From the NCBI RefSeq assembly GCF_015864945.1, contig NZ_JADYWF010000002.1, forward strand, positions 1 to 64,000: 64,000 nucleotides of DNA, read 5' to 3'. Within the stretch, counting starts at the first letter, position 1, and each line of letters begins with the position of its first letter. The stretch comes from Salinibacterium sp. NG253 (lineage in GTDB: Bacteria; Actinomycetota; Actinomycetes; Actinomycetales; Microbacteriaceae). Of this stretch, positions 34,169 to 43,139 are shown in pieces. The notes below the pieces were generated by a model. The model made no database searches. It worked only from the letters and a program-made list of their open reading frames with translations, and was not told where the DNA came from. Position numbers and translations under genes: made by a program.

Positions 34169-35239
34169 TCAGCGTGTAGCGACCAATCGGATGGTTGTTT
34201 CGGCAGTGGCGTCTTTGGGCGAACCGGGGGAGACAGTGATTGCTCGTGCCGCGGCATCCAAAGTAATGGTGGCTAATGTTGCCCAGCGGTCACCGAACAC
34301 TGCGCCGATTGCGGGAACGCAGCAGAGTTGGGCGGCGTCACCCGGTTCGGAGAAGAGGTAGGGGATGAGGGCGCTCGCCGCGGCGGGCAGCGGTGCGGCG
34401 GCGGCTCGTTCGGTAAGAACGTCGTAGCGTGCTTGGGTGTCTGGATCGTAGAGCCCCAGTTTTTCGCCCTTGCTCAGTTCGGGGTCAACAAAGTGGTTGG
34501 TGTGGATGAGCACGCCATCGGTTGGCTCAAGCACGGCGGCGCCGTCGGGGTTCAGCTCGACGGTGACGGAACCTTCGGGGCTCACGACGGTGATGGCGCT
34601 GGACGTGCTCACGGGTGCAGTTCGCAGAATTTCGACCGCTTCGGCCAGGGTCGACGCTTCGGCGAGAACGCGGGCGGCAACAAGGTGCACGGGCACGCCG
34701 TCTGGCCGGTCTGCTTGGTGGCCGAGGATGTTGAGCATGATGCCCACTCCGGCGTCATTGATTCCGATTTTTCCGAGGATGCCGTGCTCAGTCAGGCCGA
34801 CAAAGGTGCGGGGAGTGCCGCTGACTTCGTGCAGGTGCCAGCAGTCGGCGAGGTCGTCGTGCCAGTCCCACGTTTGGGCTCCGACCGGGCTCTCGCGGGC
34901 GTTGACGATGGTGGAGCATTCGCCCGGTTTGGTGCCGATCGCTTGAGAGAGAATCTCGGTGCGAGCGTTCACGGCGGCGATCTTCCAGAGCGGCAGGTCG
35001 CTTCCTTCGGCTACTCCGCGCATTTCGGCGGCGAGGTCGGCGCTCCAGCGTTCGGTGACGAGCACGGCGTTGTCGGCATGCTTCTGTACATCGCCGAGGC
35101 TGATTCCGGATGTCTCGAAGAGGTCGAGATAGATCGCAACGCCGCGTTTCAGAGTCTCAGCAATCGCGACGCCGCGGCTCAGACCGCGGTGGAAGGCATC
35201 CGCTGAATTGATCTGAATAAAGGGAGGGGTGGTGCTCAT
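34169..35239 (-). CDS. C45-family acyltransferase/hydrolase (penicillin acyltransferase-like)
   Basis: A 356-residue Ntn-hydrolase-like protein. MRGVAEGSDLPLWKIAAVNARTEIL, then GECSTIV with the expected nucleophilic Cys, TWDWHDDL, GLTEHGILGKIGINDAGVGIMLNIL and LIHTNHFVDPEL follow the acyl-CoA:6-aminopenicillanic-acid acyltransferase/C45 pattern. Autoprocessing before the Cys is expected. No signal peptide, so it acts in the cytoplasm, probably hydrolysing the amide or peptide-like ligand imported by the ABC system of the same operon; it overlaps the last ABC gene by four bases. Confidence 0.85.
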   Translation of the reverse strand: MSTTPPFIQINSADAFHRGLSRGVAIAETLKRGVAIYLDLFETSGISLGDVQKHADNAVLVTERWSADLAAEMRGVAEGSDLPLWKIAAVNARTEILSQAIGTKPGECSTIVNARESPVGAQTWDWHDDLADCWHLHEVSGTPRTFVGLTEHGILGKIGINDAGVGIMLNILGHQADRPDGVPVHLVAARVLAEASTLAEAVEILRTAPVSTSSAITVVSPEGSVTVELNPDGAAVLEPTDGVLIHTNHFVDPELSKGEKLGLYDPDTQARYDVLTERAAAAPLPAAASALIPYLFSEPGDAAQLCCVPAIGAVFGDRWATLATITLDAAARAITVSPGSPKDATAETTIRLVATR

Positions 35240-36063
35240 GATGCGATCTCTTCCCGAAGCTTGCGGATCATTCCTCGCTCGGGCTTCCAGCCGGGGCGGG
35301 GCGCGCAGGCGAGGAGAAGTTGAGTGTACGGATGCTGCGGGTTGGTGAGTACTTCGGCGGTCGTTCCCCGCTCCACGATGCGGCCCTGGCGCATCACCAC
35401 AACCTGGTCGGCGATCATCTGCACGACAGAGAGGTCGTGCGTGATGAAGAGGTAGGTGAGGCCGTATGTGGCGCGGAGACTCGCGAGAAGCTCGAGAATC
35501 TGGGCTTGGACAGTGACGTCGAGTGCCGCGACAGATTCGTCGAGCACGATGACGGCAGGGTCCGCGGCCAGCGCGCGGGCGATCGCAACCCGCTGTTTCT
35601 GGCCGCCCGAAAGCTCGCTCGGCAGAGCGTCAAGGAAACGCGTTTCTAAGCCGACGAGCGTAAAGAGCTCGCTGCAGCGCGCCTCTCGTTCGGCTCGGCT
35701 GAGACGCGAATGGGCTCTCAACACTTCGTCGACCGCAACCCGAACGGGGAGCCGACGGTTGAGAGAGCTTTGCGGGTCCTGAAATACCATTTGGATGTCA
35801 CGCGCCCGACGACGCAGTTCGCGTCGGTTGGCGTGCGCGGCGACGGGCTTGCCGCTGACGGTAACGCTGCCCGAGTCTGGCGTTTCAAGGCCGACGATAA
35901 TGCGCGCGAGAGTCGTCTTTCCCGAGCCGGATTCTCCGACGACGGCTAGGCACGAACCTTTGTCGACGCTCAGCGTGACCTCGTCGAGCGCCTTTACTTT
36001 CTGCTTCGCTCCGGTGTGGAAGGTCTTGTTCAGCGCTTCGACGGTGATAGCTGGGGTAGTCAT
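35236..36063 (-). CDS. Oligopeptide/dipeptide ABC transporter ATPase (DppF-like)
   Basis: A 275-residue ATPase: Walker A VVGESGSGKTTLARI, IQMVFQDPQSSLNRRLPV, signature ELSGGQKQRVAIARALA and Walker B VIVLDESVAALDV (DES instead of DEP). TAEVLTNPQHPYTQLLLACAP is the Opp/Dpp C-terminal motif. It pairs with the DppD-like ATPase encoded just upstream (four-base overlap). Confidence 0.93.
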   Translation of the reverse strand: MTTPAITVEALNKTFHTGAKQKVKALDEVTLSVDKGSCLAVVGESGSGKTTLARIIVGLETPDSGSVTVSGKPVAAHANRRELRRRARDIQMVFQDPQSSLNRRLPVRVAVDEVLRAHSRLSRAEREARCSELFTLVGLETRFLDALPSELSGGQKQRVAIARALAADPAVIVLDESVAALDVTVQAQILELLASLRATYGLTYLFITHDLSVVQMIADQVVVMRQGRIVERGTTAEVLTNPQHPYTQLLLACAPRPGWKPERGMIRKLREEIAS

Positions 36064-36857
36064 GAGGTTGGTCCGCCTTCCGGGGTCCAGGTGAGTCCGG
36101 CGGGGCGCGATTCCATGAGGGCTCGGGTGTACGGATGCTGCGGGTTGTCGCGAAGCTGTTCAGGAAGGCCGATTTCCACGATTTCTCCCTCTTTCATCAC
36201 GGCGATCCTGTCGCAGACTGCTGCGGCAAGGTCGAGGTCGTGCGTAACGAACAGCATCGCCATCCCGAGTTCGTGTCGGCACTCGTCGAGGATGGCCATC
36301 ACCTCTGCTTGGGTGGTGACATCCAGTGCAGTGGTTGGCTCATCGGCGAGCATCAGGCGTGGCTTTCCCGCTATCGCGCCGGCGATGACGACGCGCTGAA
36401 GCATGCCGCCGGAAAGCTGGTGGGGGTAGGAACGCAGCACGCGGTCAACGGCATCGATACCGACCTGTTCGAGCAGTTCGCCAGCCCGAAGTTTGGCGGT
36501 CTTCGTGGGTTGCCCTTGAGCGTCATGCATTCCCTCAATGAGGTAGCGCTCGACAGGAAGCACGGGGTTGAGCACGGCGTGCGGGTTCTGGGCGATCATC
36601 GAGACATCGTTGGCCCGCATCTGGCGGAGAGCTTCTCCGGTGAGACCGCGAACGTCCACACCATCGAAAGTGATCGTGCCGGTGACCCGCGATCCTTCCG
36701 GTTCAATGTGCAGGATTGATCGCAGGGTCATGGACTTGCCACTGCCTGATTCGCCAACAAGGCCGACTGCTTCGCCCGCAGCGACAGCGAGCGACACTTC
36801 GCGCAGAATCTGCAGATCGGGGCCAATGGTGAGCGAGAGGTTGTCAATGGTGAGCAT
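36060..36857 (-). CDS. Oligopeptide/dipeptide ABC transporter ATPase (DppD-like)
   Basis: A 265-residue ATPase: LVGESGSGKSMTLRSIL, MIAQNPHAVLNPVLPV, signature QLSGGMLQRVVIAGAIA, LMLADEPTTALDV and LRDNPQHPYTRALMESRP. It follows the DppC-like permease with a one-base overlap. The protein ends shortly after the HPYT motif, slightly short for DppD and possibly without the C-terminal Fe-S Cys cluster seen in some family members. Confidence 0.92.
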   Translation of the reverse strand: MLTIDNLSLTIGPDLQILREVSLAVAAGEAVGLVGESGSGKSMTLRSILHIEPEGSRVTGTITFDGVDVRGLTGEALRQMRANDVSMIAQNPHAVLNPVLPVERYLIEGMHDAQGQPTKTAKLRAGELLEQVGIDAVDRVLRSYPHQLSGGMLQRVVIAGAIAGKPRLMLADEPTTALDVTTQAEVMAILDECRHELGMAMLFVTHDLDLAAAVCDRIAVMKEGEIVEIGLPEQLRDNPQHPYTRALMESRPAGLTWTPEGGPTS

Positions 36858-37684
36858 CAGGCTTTCCTCCCTGCGGCGGCACGGCCACCGAGTCGTTCTC
36901 CGACGTAACCGAAGGCGGCCACGGTGATGACGATGCTGAGTCCCGCAAGAACACTTTCTGCGGGGTAGCCGTTCAAGAGTGACTGCTGCCCGCTCGACAC
37001 CATGAGTCCCCAGTCGGCTGCCGGCGGTTGCACGCCGAGGCCAAGGAACGAGAGTGCCGCGAGCTCGATCATCGCGAACCCGAAGTTGATGGTGGCACCG
37101 GTCACGATGAGGGGTGCGACGTTCGGTAGCAAGTGCCGCGCGGTGATCACAATTCCCGGGATACCCTGCAGTTCAGGAGAGCGGATGTAGGGCAGGTTGC
37201 GCTCCCGCATCGCCATGCTGCGAACCACCCGCGCGGAATACGGAATGTACGCCACCGATAGAGCCAGTGCCGCGGTGGTGAGGCTGGGGCCGAAGACCGC
37301 GATAGCGAGCATGGCGAGCAACAGGTTGGGGAAGGCGAAGAGCAGGTCAAGTACGCGACTGAGGAACGAGTCGACGATGCCACCCCACCAGACGGCGGTG
37401 AGAGCAATCAGGGTTCCGAATACTGCCGTAATTGCTACGACGATGAGCGGCCCGGTGAGGCTTGATCGTGCTCCCCAGAGCAGGCGCGAGAAGATGTCGC
37501 GGCCCGCCTGGTCTGTTCCGAACAGGTGCTCGAAAGACATCCCTTGGTAGCGCTGGGTGACAGATCCGATGGTCGGGTCGTAAGGAGCGATCAGCGGAGC
37601 AAAGAGCGCACCGAGAACGACAACGGCGATGATTCCACACGCAATGAGGCCTAGCGTGCCCATCCGTTCAGCGAATTGTTTCAT
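36857..37684 (-). CDS. Oligopeptide/dipeptide ABC transporter permease (DppC-like)
   Basis: A 275-residue permease with about six spans. LFGTDQAGRDIFSRLLWGARSSL is the DppC N-terminal mark, and MRERNLPYIRSPELQGIPGIVITARHLLPNVAPLIV is the cytoplasmic EAA coupling loop. QPPAADWGLMVSSGQQSLLNGY is the conserved final periplasmic loop. Confidence 0.93.
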   Translation of the reverse strand: MKQFAERMGTLGLIACGIIAVVVLGALFAPLIAPYDPTIGSVTQRYQGMSFEHLFGTDQAGRDIFSRLLWGARSSLTGPLIVVAITAVFGTLIALTAVWWGGIVDSFLSRVLDLLFAFPNLLLAMLAIAVFGPSLTTAALALSVAYIPYSARVVRSMAMRERNLPYIRSPELQGIPGIVITARHLLPNVAPLIVTGATINFGFAMIELAALSFLGLGVQPPAADWGLMVSSGQQSLLNGYPAESVLAGLSIVITVAAFGYVGERLGGRAAAGRKA

Positions 37685-38622
37685 CGGTTTGTCTCCACTT
37701 TCACTCGCGGGTCGATGGAGGCATAGAAGAGGTCAACGAGAAGGTTGATGATGCCGAACGCCGCGACCAGCACGATCGCGATGGCCTGCACGACGGCGAA
37801 GTCTTTTCGCTGCACGGCATGAACCAGCAGCGTGCCGATTCCGTCGAGGGTGAAGGCGTACTCGACAACGAATGACCCGGCAATCAGCCCGGCGATGTGA
37901 ACGCCGACGATGGTGCTCACGGGAAGCATCGAGTTGCGGATGACGTGGCGTCTCATGACGAGACGTTCGGCTACTCCGCGGGCCCGCGCCATCACCGAGT
38001 GCTCGGAGTCACGCTCTTCACGAATGGACGTGCGTGTGATGCGCGCCACGACGGCAGACGAGGGGAGGGCGAGTGCGAGCGCGGGCAAAGTGAGATGCCA
38101 GACGCGGTCGATGAAGCCGTCGCCCGACCCGAAGACTGGGAACCAGCCGAGGCCGACGCTGAAGATGCTCATGAGGATGAGGGCGGCGAAGAAGGTCGGA
38201 ACGGCGAAGCCCAAGTTGGAGCCGAGGAGGATGATCTTGTCGACGACGCCACCGCGGGTTCCCGCCAGAATGCCGAAGCCGACGCCGAGAACGATGATGA
38301 TGAGGGCGGCCATCGTGACCAGCATCAGTGTGGTGGGGAGGCGAGCGGCCAACAGGTCACCGACATCCTGCTGGTTGGCGAGCGATCGACCGAAGTCGCC
38401 GTGCAGCACGTTGGTGAGCCAGTTCCAGAAGCGCACTAGGAACGGGTCATCGAGGGAGTACTGCGCTCGAATAGCTTCGAGCACCTCTGGGCTTACCGTT
38501 CGTCCTTGAACGAGAAAGTTTTCGGGGCTTCCCGGTGCCGCATACATGGCGGCGAACACGAGGAAGCTGGATGCGATGAGGACGCCGATGAGCGCCGCCA
38601 GTCGTCGAAGTATGAAGGTCAC
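37681..38622 (-). CDS. Oligopeptide/dipeptide ABC transporter permease (DppB-like)
   Basis: About 313 residues with six spans. ILRRLAALIGVLIASSFLVFAAMYAAPG is the typical first helix, LHGDFGRSLANQQDV follows, and MARARGVAERLVMRRHVIRNSMLPVSTIVG is the coupling loop. GTG at 38622 is chosen because the family begins at this point and AAAGG lies upstream; a longer frame to 38778 would cover the hairpin region and the end of the binding-protein gene. Confidence 0.92.
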   Translation of the reverse strand: MTFILRRLAALIGVLIASSFLVFAAMYAAPGSPENFLVQGRTVSPEVLEAIRAQYSLDDPFLVRFWNWLTNVLHGDFGRSLANQQDVGDLLAARLPTTLMLVTMAALIIIVLGVGFGILAGTRGGVVDKIILLGSNLGFAVPTFFAALILMSIFSVGLGWFPVFGSGDGFIDRVWHLTLPALALALPSSAVVARITRTSIREERDSEHSVMARARGVAERLVMRRHVIRNSMLPVSTIVGVHIAGLIAGSFVVEYAFTLDGIGTLLVHAVQRKDFAVVQAIAIVLVAAFGIINLLVDLFYASIDPRVKVETNR

Positions 38623-38650
38623 GGAATGAGCCTTTTCGTTGGAGCCGAAC

Positions 38651-38687
38651 CCCGGGGGCCGCGGGCGTGAGCCACGCGACCCCCGGG
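38651..38687 (-). promoter_or_regulatory. Stem-loop between binding-protein and permease genes
   Basis: A 13-bp GC-only stem (38651-38663 with 38675-38687, one mismatch) sits in the 73-base gap after the binding-protein stop, with no T-run. It parallels the hairpin after the Liv binding protein and probably sets differential expression. Confidence 0.6.
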
Positions 38688-38695
38688 CGTGTGAA

Positions 38696-40330
38696 CTATT
38701 CGCCCGAAGCGCCGAGGTCGGCAGCCCAGGGGTAGTACAGGTAAACGAAGGATGCGGGAGCACCCGTGACGCGGTCATTCATGAACAGTCGAACGGCAGG
38801 GTCGACGATCGGGATCCAGGTCAGATCCTCCATCACGAGCACTTGCGCTTCGTTCACGAGTTCAGCGCGCGCACTGTCATCGGCGGTTGCAGCGGCCTCG
38901 TCCAGCAACGCGTCGATGGAGGAGTTGCTGTAGTCGTTGTAGTTCTGCGATCCACCGGTTCCGGCGATTGCGCGGAGGAACGCGAGCGGGTCAGGAACGT
39001 CCATGTAGTTGTAGGTCACGAACGCGTCGTGGCCTTCGCGCGCTGCGGGGTCAGAGAAGAATGCACCGAACTGGGCGCTGGGCACCCCTTCCGGCTCAAC
39101 AGTCAGGCCAATGGCGCGGGCGCCGTTGGAGATCTCGGAGATGATGTCGGCGTAGTAGGTGCGCTCTGACGGGTACACGATCTTGATCGGCTCGGTGAGG
39201 TCGACCTCGGCGTCCTTCAGAACTTCCTTGGCACCTTCGATGTCGATTTCTGCCGAGGCGAGTTCGTCGCGGCCTGCCGTGAATTCGGCGTCGCCATATG
39301 ACCAGCCGTTGTCGGGAACGAGAGACTGTGACGCGCTCGCCGTGCCTTCAAAGACGGTCGCGGCAATGGCATCCCGGTCGGTCGCCATCATGAGTGCCTG
39401 GCGAACGGCGGGGTCGGCGAAGATGCCGTTTCCGGTGCCGATGATGCCGACGATCTGCAACGAGTTGCCGAGGTAAAGGGATCCCTCGGTCGAGCTTTGC
39501 AGCGACTTGAGCGCACCGAGCGGCACGTCGTACGAACCATCGATCGCGCCCGTGTCGAGTGCGGTGGCGATAGCGGCTGCGTCAACGATGAAGTTGATGT
39601 CGACCTGAGCCGTCTGAGCCTGCTTGTCACTGTTCCAGTAGTTGTCGTTCTTGATCAGCGAGATCGACTGGCCCTGGTCCCAGTCTCCAACGGAGAAGGG
39701 GCCGGTGCACATGACCTTGCCGGTCGGGTTGCCGAAGGTGTCGCCAGCTGCTTCGCGGAAGTCTTGCTCCACGATCGTGCCGACGGGGGTCACCATGTAG
39801 GAGTTGAAGGCGGCATCCGGCTTCGTGAGGGTAACGGTGACTTCCCAGTCCGCGGTCTTCTCAATGGAAGCGATGTTGCCTACGAGCCCGCCGGCCCAGT
39901 AGCTTCCTTCGTCGGCATCCTGATGGCGGCCGAGGCTGTACACGACGTCATCGGCGGTCATTTCCTGGCCATCCCAGAATTCGACGCCCTCGCGAATTGT
40001 GTAGATGTAGGTGAGATCGTCGGGGGTTTCGACCTTTTCGGCCAACCCGGGTTCGATCGTGAAGTCGGGCTGCAACTGCATGAGTCCTTCACACAGGTTG
40101 GCCACAACGGTGTTCTCGGCGTAGTTGAACGACTTGATCGGGTCGAGCGATGCTGGCTCGCCGAAGGGAAGGTTCCACGTCACCAAATCGAGCTCGCCGG
40201 TGGCGGCAGGAGTGAGGGTGAGGAGGTCGTTGTTGTCAACGCTGGATGAGGTGTCGCTGCTGGTGCCTGCTGCGCACCCGGTCAGGGCGAGGGCAAGAAT
40301 GCTGCCGATCGCTATTGCTTTTTTCTTCAT
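38696..40330 (-). CDS. ABC transporter substrate-binding lipoprotein, family 5 (peptide type)
   Basis: A 544-residue lipoprotein: KKKAIAIGSILALALTGCAAG is the signal with lipobox LTGC. The mature protein shows the Opp/Dpp layout: NLCEGLMQLQPDFTIEPGLAEKVE, YTIREGVEFWDGQEMTADDVVYSL, FADPAVRQALMMATDRDAI, and a late AELVNEAQVLVMEDLTWIPI. AGGAGC eight bases upstream sets the ATG at 40330. First gene of the operon that ends with the C45 hydrolase; its promoter holds two LacI-type operators shared with the divergent regulator. Confidence 0.92.
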   Translation of the reverse strand: MKKKAIAIGSILALALTGCAAGTSSDTSSSVDNNDLLTLTPAATGELDLVTWNLPFGEPASLDPIKSFNYAENTVVANLCEGLMQLQPDFTIEPGLAEKVETPDDLTYIYTIREGVEFWDGQEMTADDVVYSLGRHQDADEGSYWAGGLVGNIASIEKTADWEVTVTLTKPDAAFNSYMVTPVGTIVEQDFREAAGDTFGNPTGKVMCTGPFSVGDWDQGQSISLIKNDNYWNSDKQAQTAQVDINFIVDAAAIATALDTGAIDGSYDVPLGALKSLQSSTEGSLYLGNSLQIVGIIGTGNGIFADPAVRQALMMATDRDAIAATVFEGTASASQSLVPDNGWSYGDAEFTAGRDELASAEIDIEGAKEVLKDAEVDLTEPIKIVYPSERTYYADIISEISNGARAIGLTVEPEGVPSAQFGAFFSDPAAREGHDAFVTYNYMDVPDPLAFLRAIAGTGGSQNYNDYSNSSIDALLDEAAATADDSARAELVNEAQVLVMEDLTWIPIVDPAVRLFMNDRVTGAPASFVYLYYPWAADLGASGE

Positions 40331-40396
40331 TGAATTGCTCCTAGGTAGATCGAACCTGAACGCTAAGACGCTTGATGTGTGTGAAAACCTAGTTGA

Positions 40397-40410
40397 CCAA
40401 AACGTTTTGG
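40397..40410. promoter_or_regulatory. LacI-family operator 1
   Basis: CCAAAACGTTTTGG is a perfect 14-bp palindrome with the central CG typical of LacI/GalR-family sites. It lies between the divergent binding-protein and LacI genes. Confidence 0.85.
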
Positions 40411-40421
40411 GGGAAAAATAC

Positions 40422-40434
40422 CCAAAACGTTTTA
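40422..40434. promoter_or_regulatory. LacI-family operator 2
   Basis: The core AAAACGTTTT (40424-40433) repeats 25 bp centre-to-centre from operator 1, with CC at its left edge. Two sites allow cooperative control of both divergent transcripts. Confidence 0.8.
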
Positions 40435-40463
40435 CATGCCGGAAACTCAGGTAGCCTGCCAGA

Positions 40464-41540
40464 GTGACCACTAACCCGCCACGCAGACGAGCGACAATCC
40501 ATGACGTCGCCAAGCGGGCCGGGGTCTCGATCACCACCGTTTCTCACGCCCTCAATGGCAAGGGAGTCATTGCGGATGCCACCAGGAAGCGAGTCGTCGA
40601 AACCGCCGCTGATCTGGGATATAGCCCAGATGCGATCGCTCGCGGACTCCGCAGCCGGCGCCTCGGAATCCTGGGACTCGTCATCCGCCCGCTCGACACT
40701 CTGGGCTCCTACCAGCCGGAGGGTGTCGACTACTTTTTGCGGTTTGCGGGAGCCGCCGCAGTCGAAGCGTTGGATCGCGGTTACGGGCTTGCGTTAATGC
40801 GGGACCCCACCGTCGGCAATGCCCCCGGCATCGCTCTGGCCGCCGATGGCTTCATCATTTCTGACCCGGTGGCCAGCGATCCGGTCATCGAATTGCTCAC
40901 GCGAAACGGCATCGCTGTCGTGGCAGTGGGGCGCGATATCGAGCGACCGGAATTCACCGCCTGGCTTGGCGCCGGCACTCACACCAACACGGATGCAGTT
41001 ATCCAGCACTTTCTCGAACGCGGCGCCACGCGCATCGCGATTGTCACCGGAGAAGACAACAACTCGTGGAACGCCGATAGCGAATTGACGTACCGGGCCT
41101 GGGCTGCAGAACGCGGGCAAACCCCGCTCGTGTACCACCAAGATGAGGGCTTGGGTGAGGCGGGTGGTCGCGCACTGGCCGAACAGCTGCTGGCCTCAGG
41201 CGAGCCGCTTCCGGATGCCATCTATTGCCTGACCGGGCGGCACGCTGCGGGCATGCAAGCTGGGCTGCAAGCGGCCGGCTATCTGATTCCTGACGACATC
41301 ATGATCGCCTCAGGGTCTGACTCGGAGCAGACCAGAAACAGCGCTCCGCCCATAACTTCGATCGATTTGGCGCCCGAGGCAACAGCGAAGGCTGCGGTCA
41401 CGTTCTTGGTCGAATTGCTCGATGGCGTGCCCGATGCCGATCCGGATGCCGACCCTGACGGCGACGGCGCTGGCGATCCGGTTCCTCCGGAGGTCGAGTA
41501 CCGGATCAGAGATCGCGCGTCGACTCGCTCAATGCGCTGA
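40464..41540 (+). CDS. LacI-family transcriptional regulator
   Basis: A 358-residue repressor. The N-terminal headpiece TIHDVAKRAGVSITTVSHALNGKGVIADATRKRVVETAADLGY and hinge helix GLRSRR are canonical; the rest is a periplasmic-binding-like effector domain with GFIISDPVASDPVI, GATRIAIVTGED and MIASGSDSEQTRN. A repetitive Asp/Pro/Gly-rich stretch (~residues 320-340, DADPDADPDGDG) interrupts the C-terminal region and looks like a small repeat expansion. GTG start. It is divergent from the peptide-type ABC operon and likely represses it and itself. Its 3' end overlaps the convergent amine oxidase gene by 35 bases. Confidence 0.93.
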   Translation: MTTNPPRRRATIHDVAKRAGVSITTVSHALNGKGVIADATRKRVVETAADLGYSPDAIARGLRSRRLGILGLVIRPLDTLGSYQPEGVDYFLRFAGAAAVEALDRGYGLALMRDPTVGNAPGIALAADGFIISDPVASDPVIELLTRNGIAVVAVGRDIERPEFTAWLGAGTHTNTDAVIQHFLERGATRIAIVTGEDNNSWNADSELTYRAWAAERGQTPLVYHQDEGLGEAGGRALAEQLLASGEPLPDAIYCLTGRHAAGMQAGLQAAGYLIPDDIMIASGSDSEQTRNSAPPITSIDLAPEATAKAAVTFLVELLDGVPDADPDADPDGDGAGDPVPPEVEYRIRDRASTRSMR

Positions 41541-42882
41541 ATGACAGTGCGACCCCGAGGATGTTCTCGGCGGCGCGATGACCGGAGCGTAGTGCCGCGG
41601 TGACGGTGGCTGGGTCAGCCGTCCACGTTGCTTCGCCCGCAAAGTGCAGCACGTTCTCGACCGGGGTGGCCAGCAGGTCGTGGTCGTCGGGCGTGGACCC
41701 CGGGCGCATGTACGCGTACGACCCGTACGAGTAAGGATCGTCTTGCCAGCGCGTCACGAGCACTTCGTCGGGGTGCTCGACGCGCTCGCCGTAGAGCCCG
41801 CGCAGAGCATCGAGAACGGACGAGCTGATCTGTTCGTCGCTCCAGTCGCGCGCTTCGATGGCGCTGGGGCCGGCAGCGAACGTGAGCAGGGTGGGAACGC
41901 CGTGCAGATCGGTGAGGTCGTACCAGGAATGCCACCACTTGCCCGCCTCGCCCTGCTGGCGAATCGCGTAGACGCTCTCATCCCAGAAGCGAGTGGGGAA
42001 GCGCAGAAAGACCTTCTCGAAGTTGTTCATCTCGAAGCCGTCAATGGCGTGGGTGAGCCATTCGGGCAGCGCCGGCTCGAACGCGAGATCGCCGCTCTTG
42101 AGCACCCCAATCGGCACCGTTACGACCACGCGATCCGCGGTGAAATCGCCCTGCGCGGTGGCGACCGTTGCGCCCTGCTTTGACCAACGGATGCCGGTGA
42201 CCACATGCTCGAGGCGAACGTCGAGTCCCTGTGCGAGATTCGTTGCCAGCTCGTCATAGCCGTCGGGGAACACCACCTCGTCGCCCTCGACCGTGTCATC
42301 GTCGAGACCGTGCGCATCGAGCAGCCCGGCGTGCACGCCGTACTGCTCCTCGGAGCGGTGCAGCACGAACTCGCGCACGCGCTCCGCCCGATCGGGGTTC
42401 CAGCCGAGCGTGGAAAGCGCGACGCCCATCGTCTGCTCATAGCTTGTGCCGAGAGTGGAAGCCTGCACCGCCGTCGCAAGGTGCGCGTCGAACGTGCGTA
42501 CGTCATCCGCGAACTGGGCGACAGCGTCGTCGCTGAGGCGCTCGCCGGTGGGGCTGTAATAGGCGATGGGGCGGCCGGTGGGCTGGTAGCTGCCAACCGT
42601 GAACTCGACCGTGCGCATGCCGAAGGCGTTGACGATATCGGTGAGGGGGTTGTCGTCGACGCCGTGGATCCAGGATGCTCCGCGGTCGGTGGCAACGTCG
42701 CCGGAGCGTTCGGTGTGCGTGCGGCCACCCGTGCGGTCGCGGGCTTCGAGCACGAGCACTCGTTGGCCGGACTGGGCGAGAAAGCGTGCCGCGGTGAGCC
42801 CGGAGACTCCGGCGCCGACGACGATCGTGTCGAAGGCTGTCGCAGCCGGGTCTGCGGTAGGCGCGCTAGCGATGTCGGTCAT
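41506..42882 (-). CDS. FAD-dependent amine oxidase
   Basis: About 458 residues. The N-terminal dinucleotide motif is TIVVGAGVSGLTAARFLAQSGQRVLVLEARDRTGGRTHT; GASWIHGVDDNPL, VVVTVPIGVLKSGDLAF and the late GSYAYMRPGS, HFAGEATW, and TVTAALRSGHRAAENIL match flavin-containing monoamine/polyamine oxidases. The covalent-FAD Cys of animal MAO is not evident. Cytoplasmic. The ATG at 42882 lies just after a TGAGGTCACAGTAG element that recurs at 44921. No ribosome binding site is obvious, so the transcript may be leaderless. Confidence 0.9.
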   Translation of the reverse strand: MTDIASAPTADPAATAFDTIVVGAGVSGLTAARFLAQSGQRVLVLEARDRTGGRTHTERSGDVATDRGASWIHGVDDNPLTDIVNAFGMRTVEFTVGSYQPTGRPIAYYSPTGERLSDDAVAQFADDVRTFDAHLATAVQASTLGTSYEQTMGVALSTLGWNPDRAERVREFVLHRSEEQYGVHAGLLDAHGLDDDTVEGDEVVFPDGYDELATNLAQGLDVRLEHVVTGIRWSKQGATVATAQGDFTADRVVVTVPIGVLKSGDLAFEPALPEWLTHAIDGFEMNNFEKVFLRFPTRFWDESVYAIRQQGEAGKWWHSWYDLTDLHGVPTLLTFAAGPSAIEARDWSDEQISSSVLDALRGLYGERVEHPDEVLVTRWQDDPYSYGSYAYMRPGSTPDDHDLLATPVENVLHFAGEATWTADPATVTAALRSGHRAAENILGVALSFSALSESTRDL

Positions 42883-42989
42883 GAGGTCACAGTAGCAACG
42901 TGGTGCTGGGTTCGGCTGACCTTGACGTCGGTTTAGGGCGAACCCCACGTGGACGGCTCGCGACCGCGAACGTCCGTAACGGGAACCTA

Positions 42990-43139
42990 TTACGGGCGGT
43001 AGTCTTCGCGGTCTTCGTAGAGTGAGCGAGCGCTGGGATCTGCGCTTCGGCCACCGTTGGCCGCCCCGCCTAACTGGGTAAACACGAATGCCAGGCGCTT
43101 AGCGGCCCGACCCATCAAACTGAGAAACCGTGTGAACAT
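42990..43139 (-). CDS. Small protein of 49 residues
   Basis: A short frame starting FTRFLSLMGRAAKRLAFVFTQ, an amphipathic basic helix, then a Gly/Ala linker and an acidic-aromatic tail SARSLYEDREDYRP. GAAGGG nine bases upstream supports the ATG at 43139. It is not a recognised family; the compact structure and good ribosome binding site make it more likely real than not. Confidence 0.5.
   Translation of the reverse strand: MFTRFLSLMGRAAKRLAFVFTQLGGAANGGRSADPSARSLYEDREDYRP

Noticed and set aside
41440-41470. Short GATGCC/GATCC repeats suggesting an array-like repeat.
   Set aside because: They are codons of an Asp/Pro-rich stretch inside the LacI gene, not CRISPR or tandem intergenic repeats.
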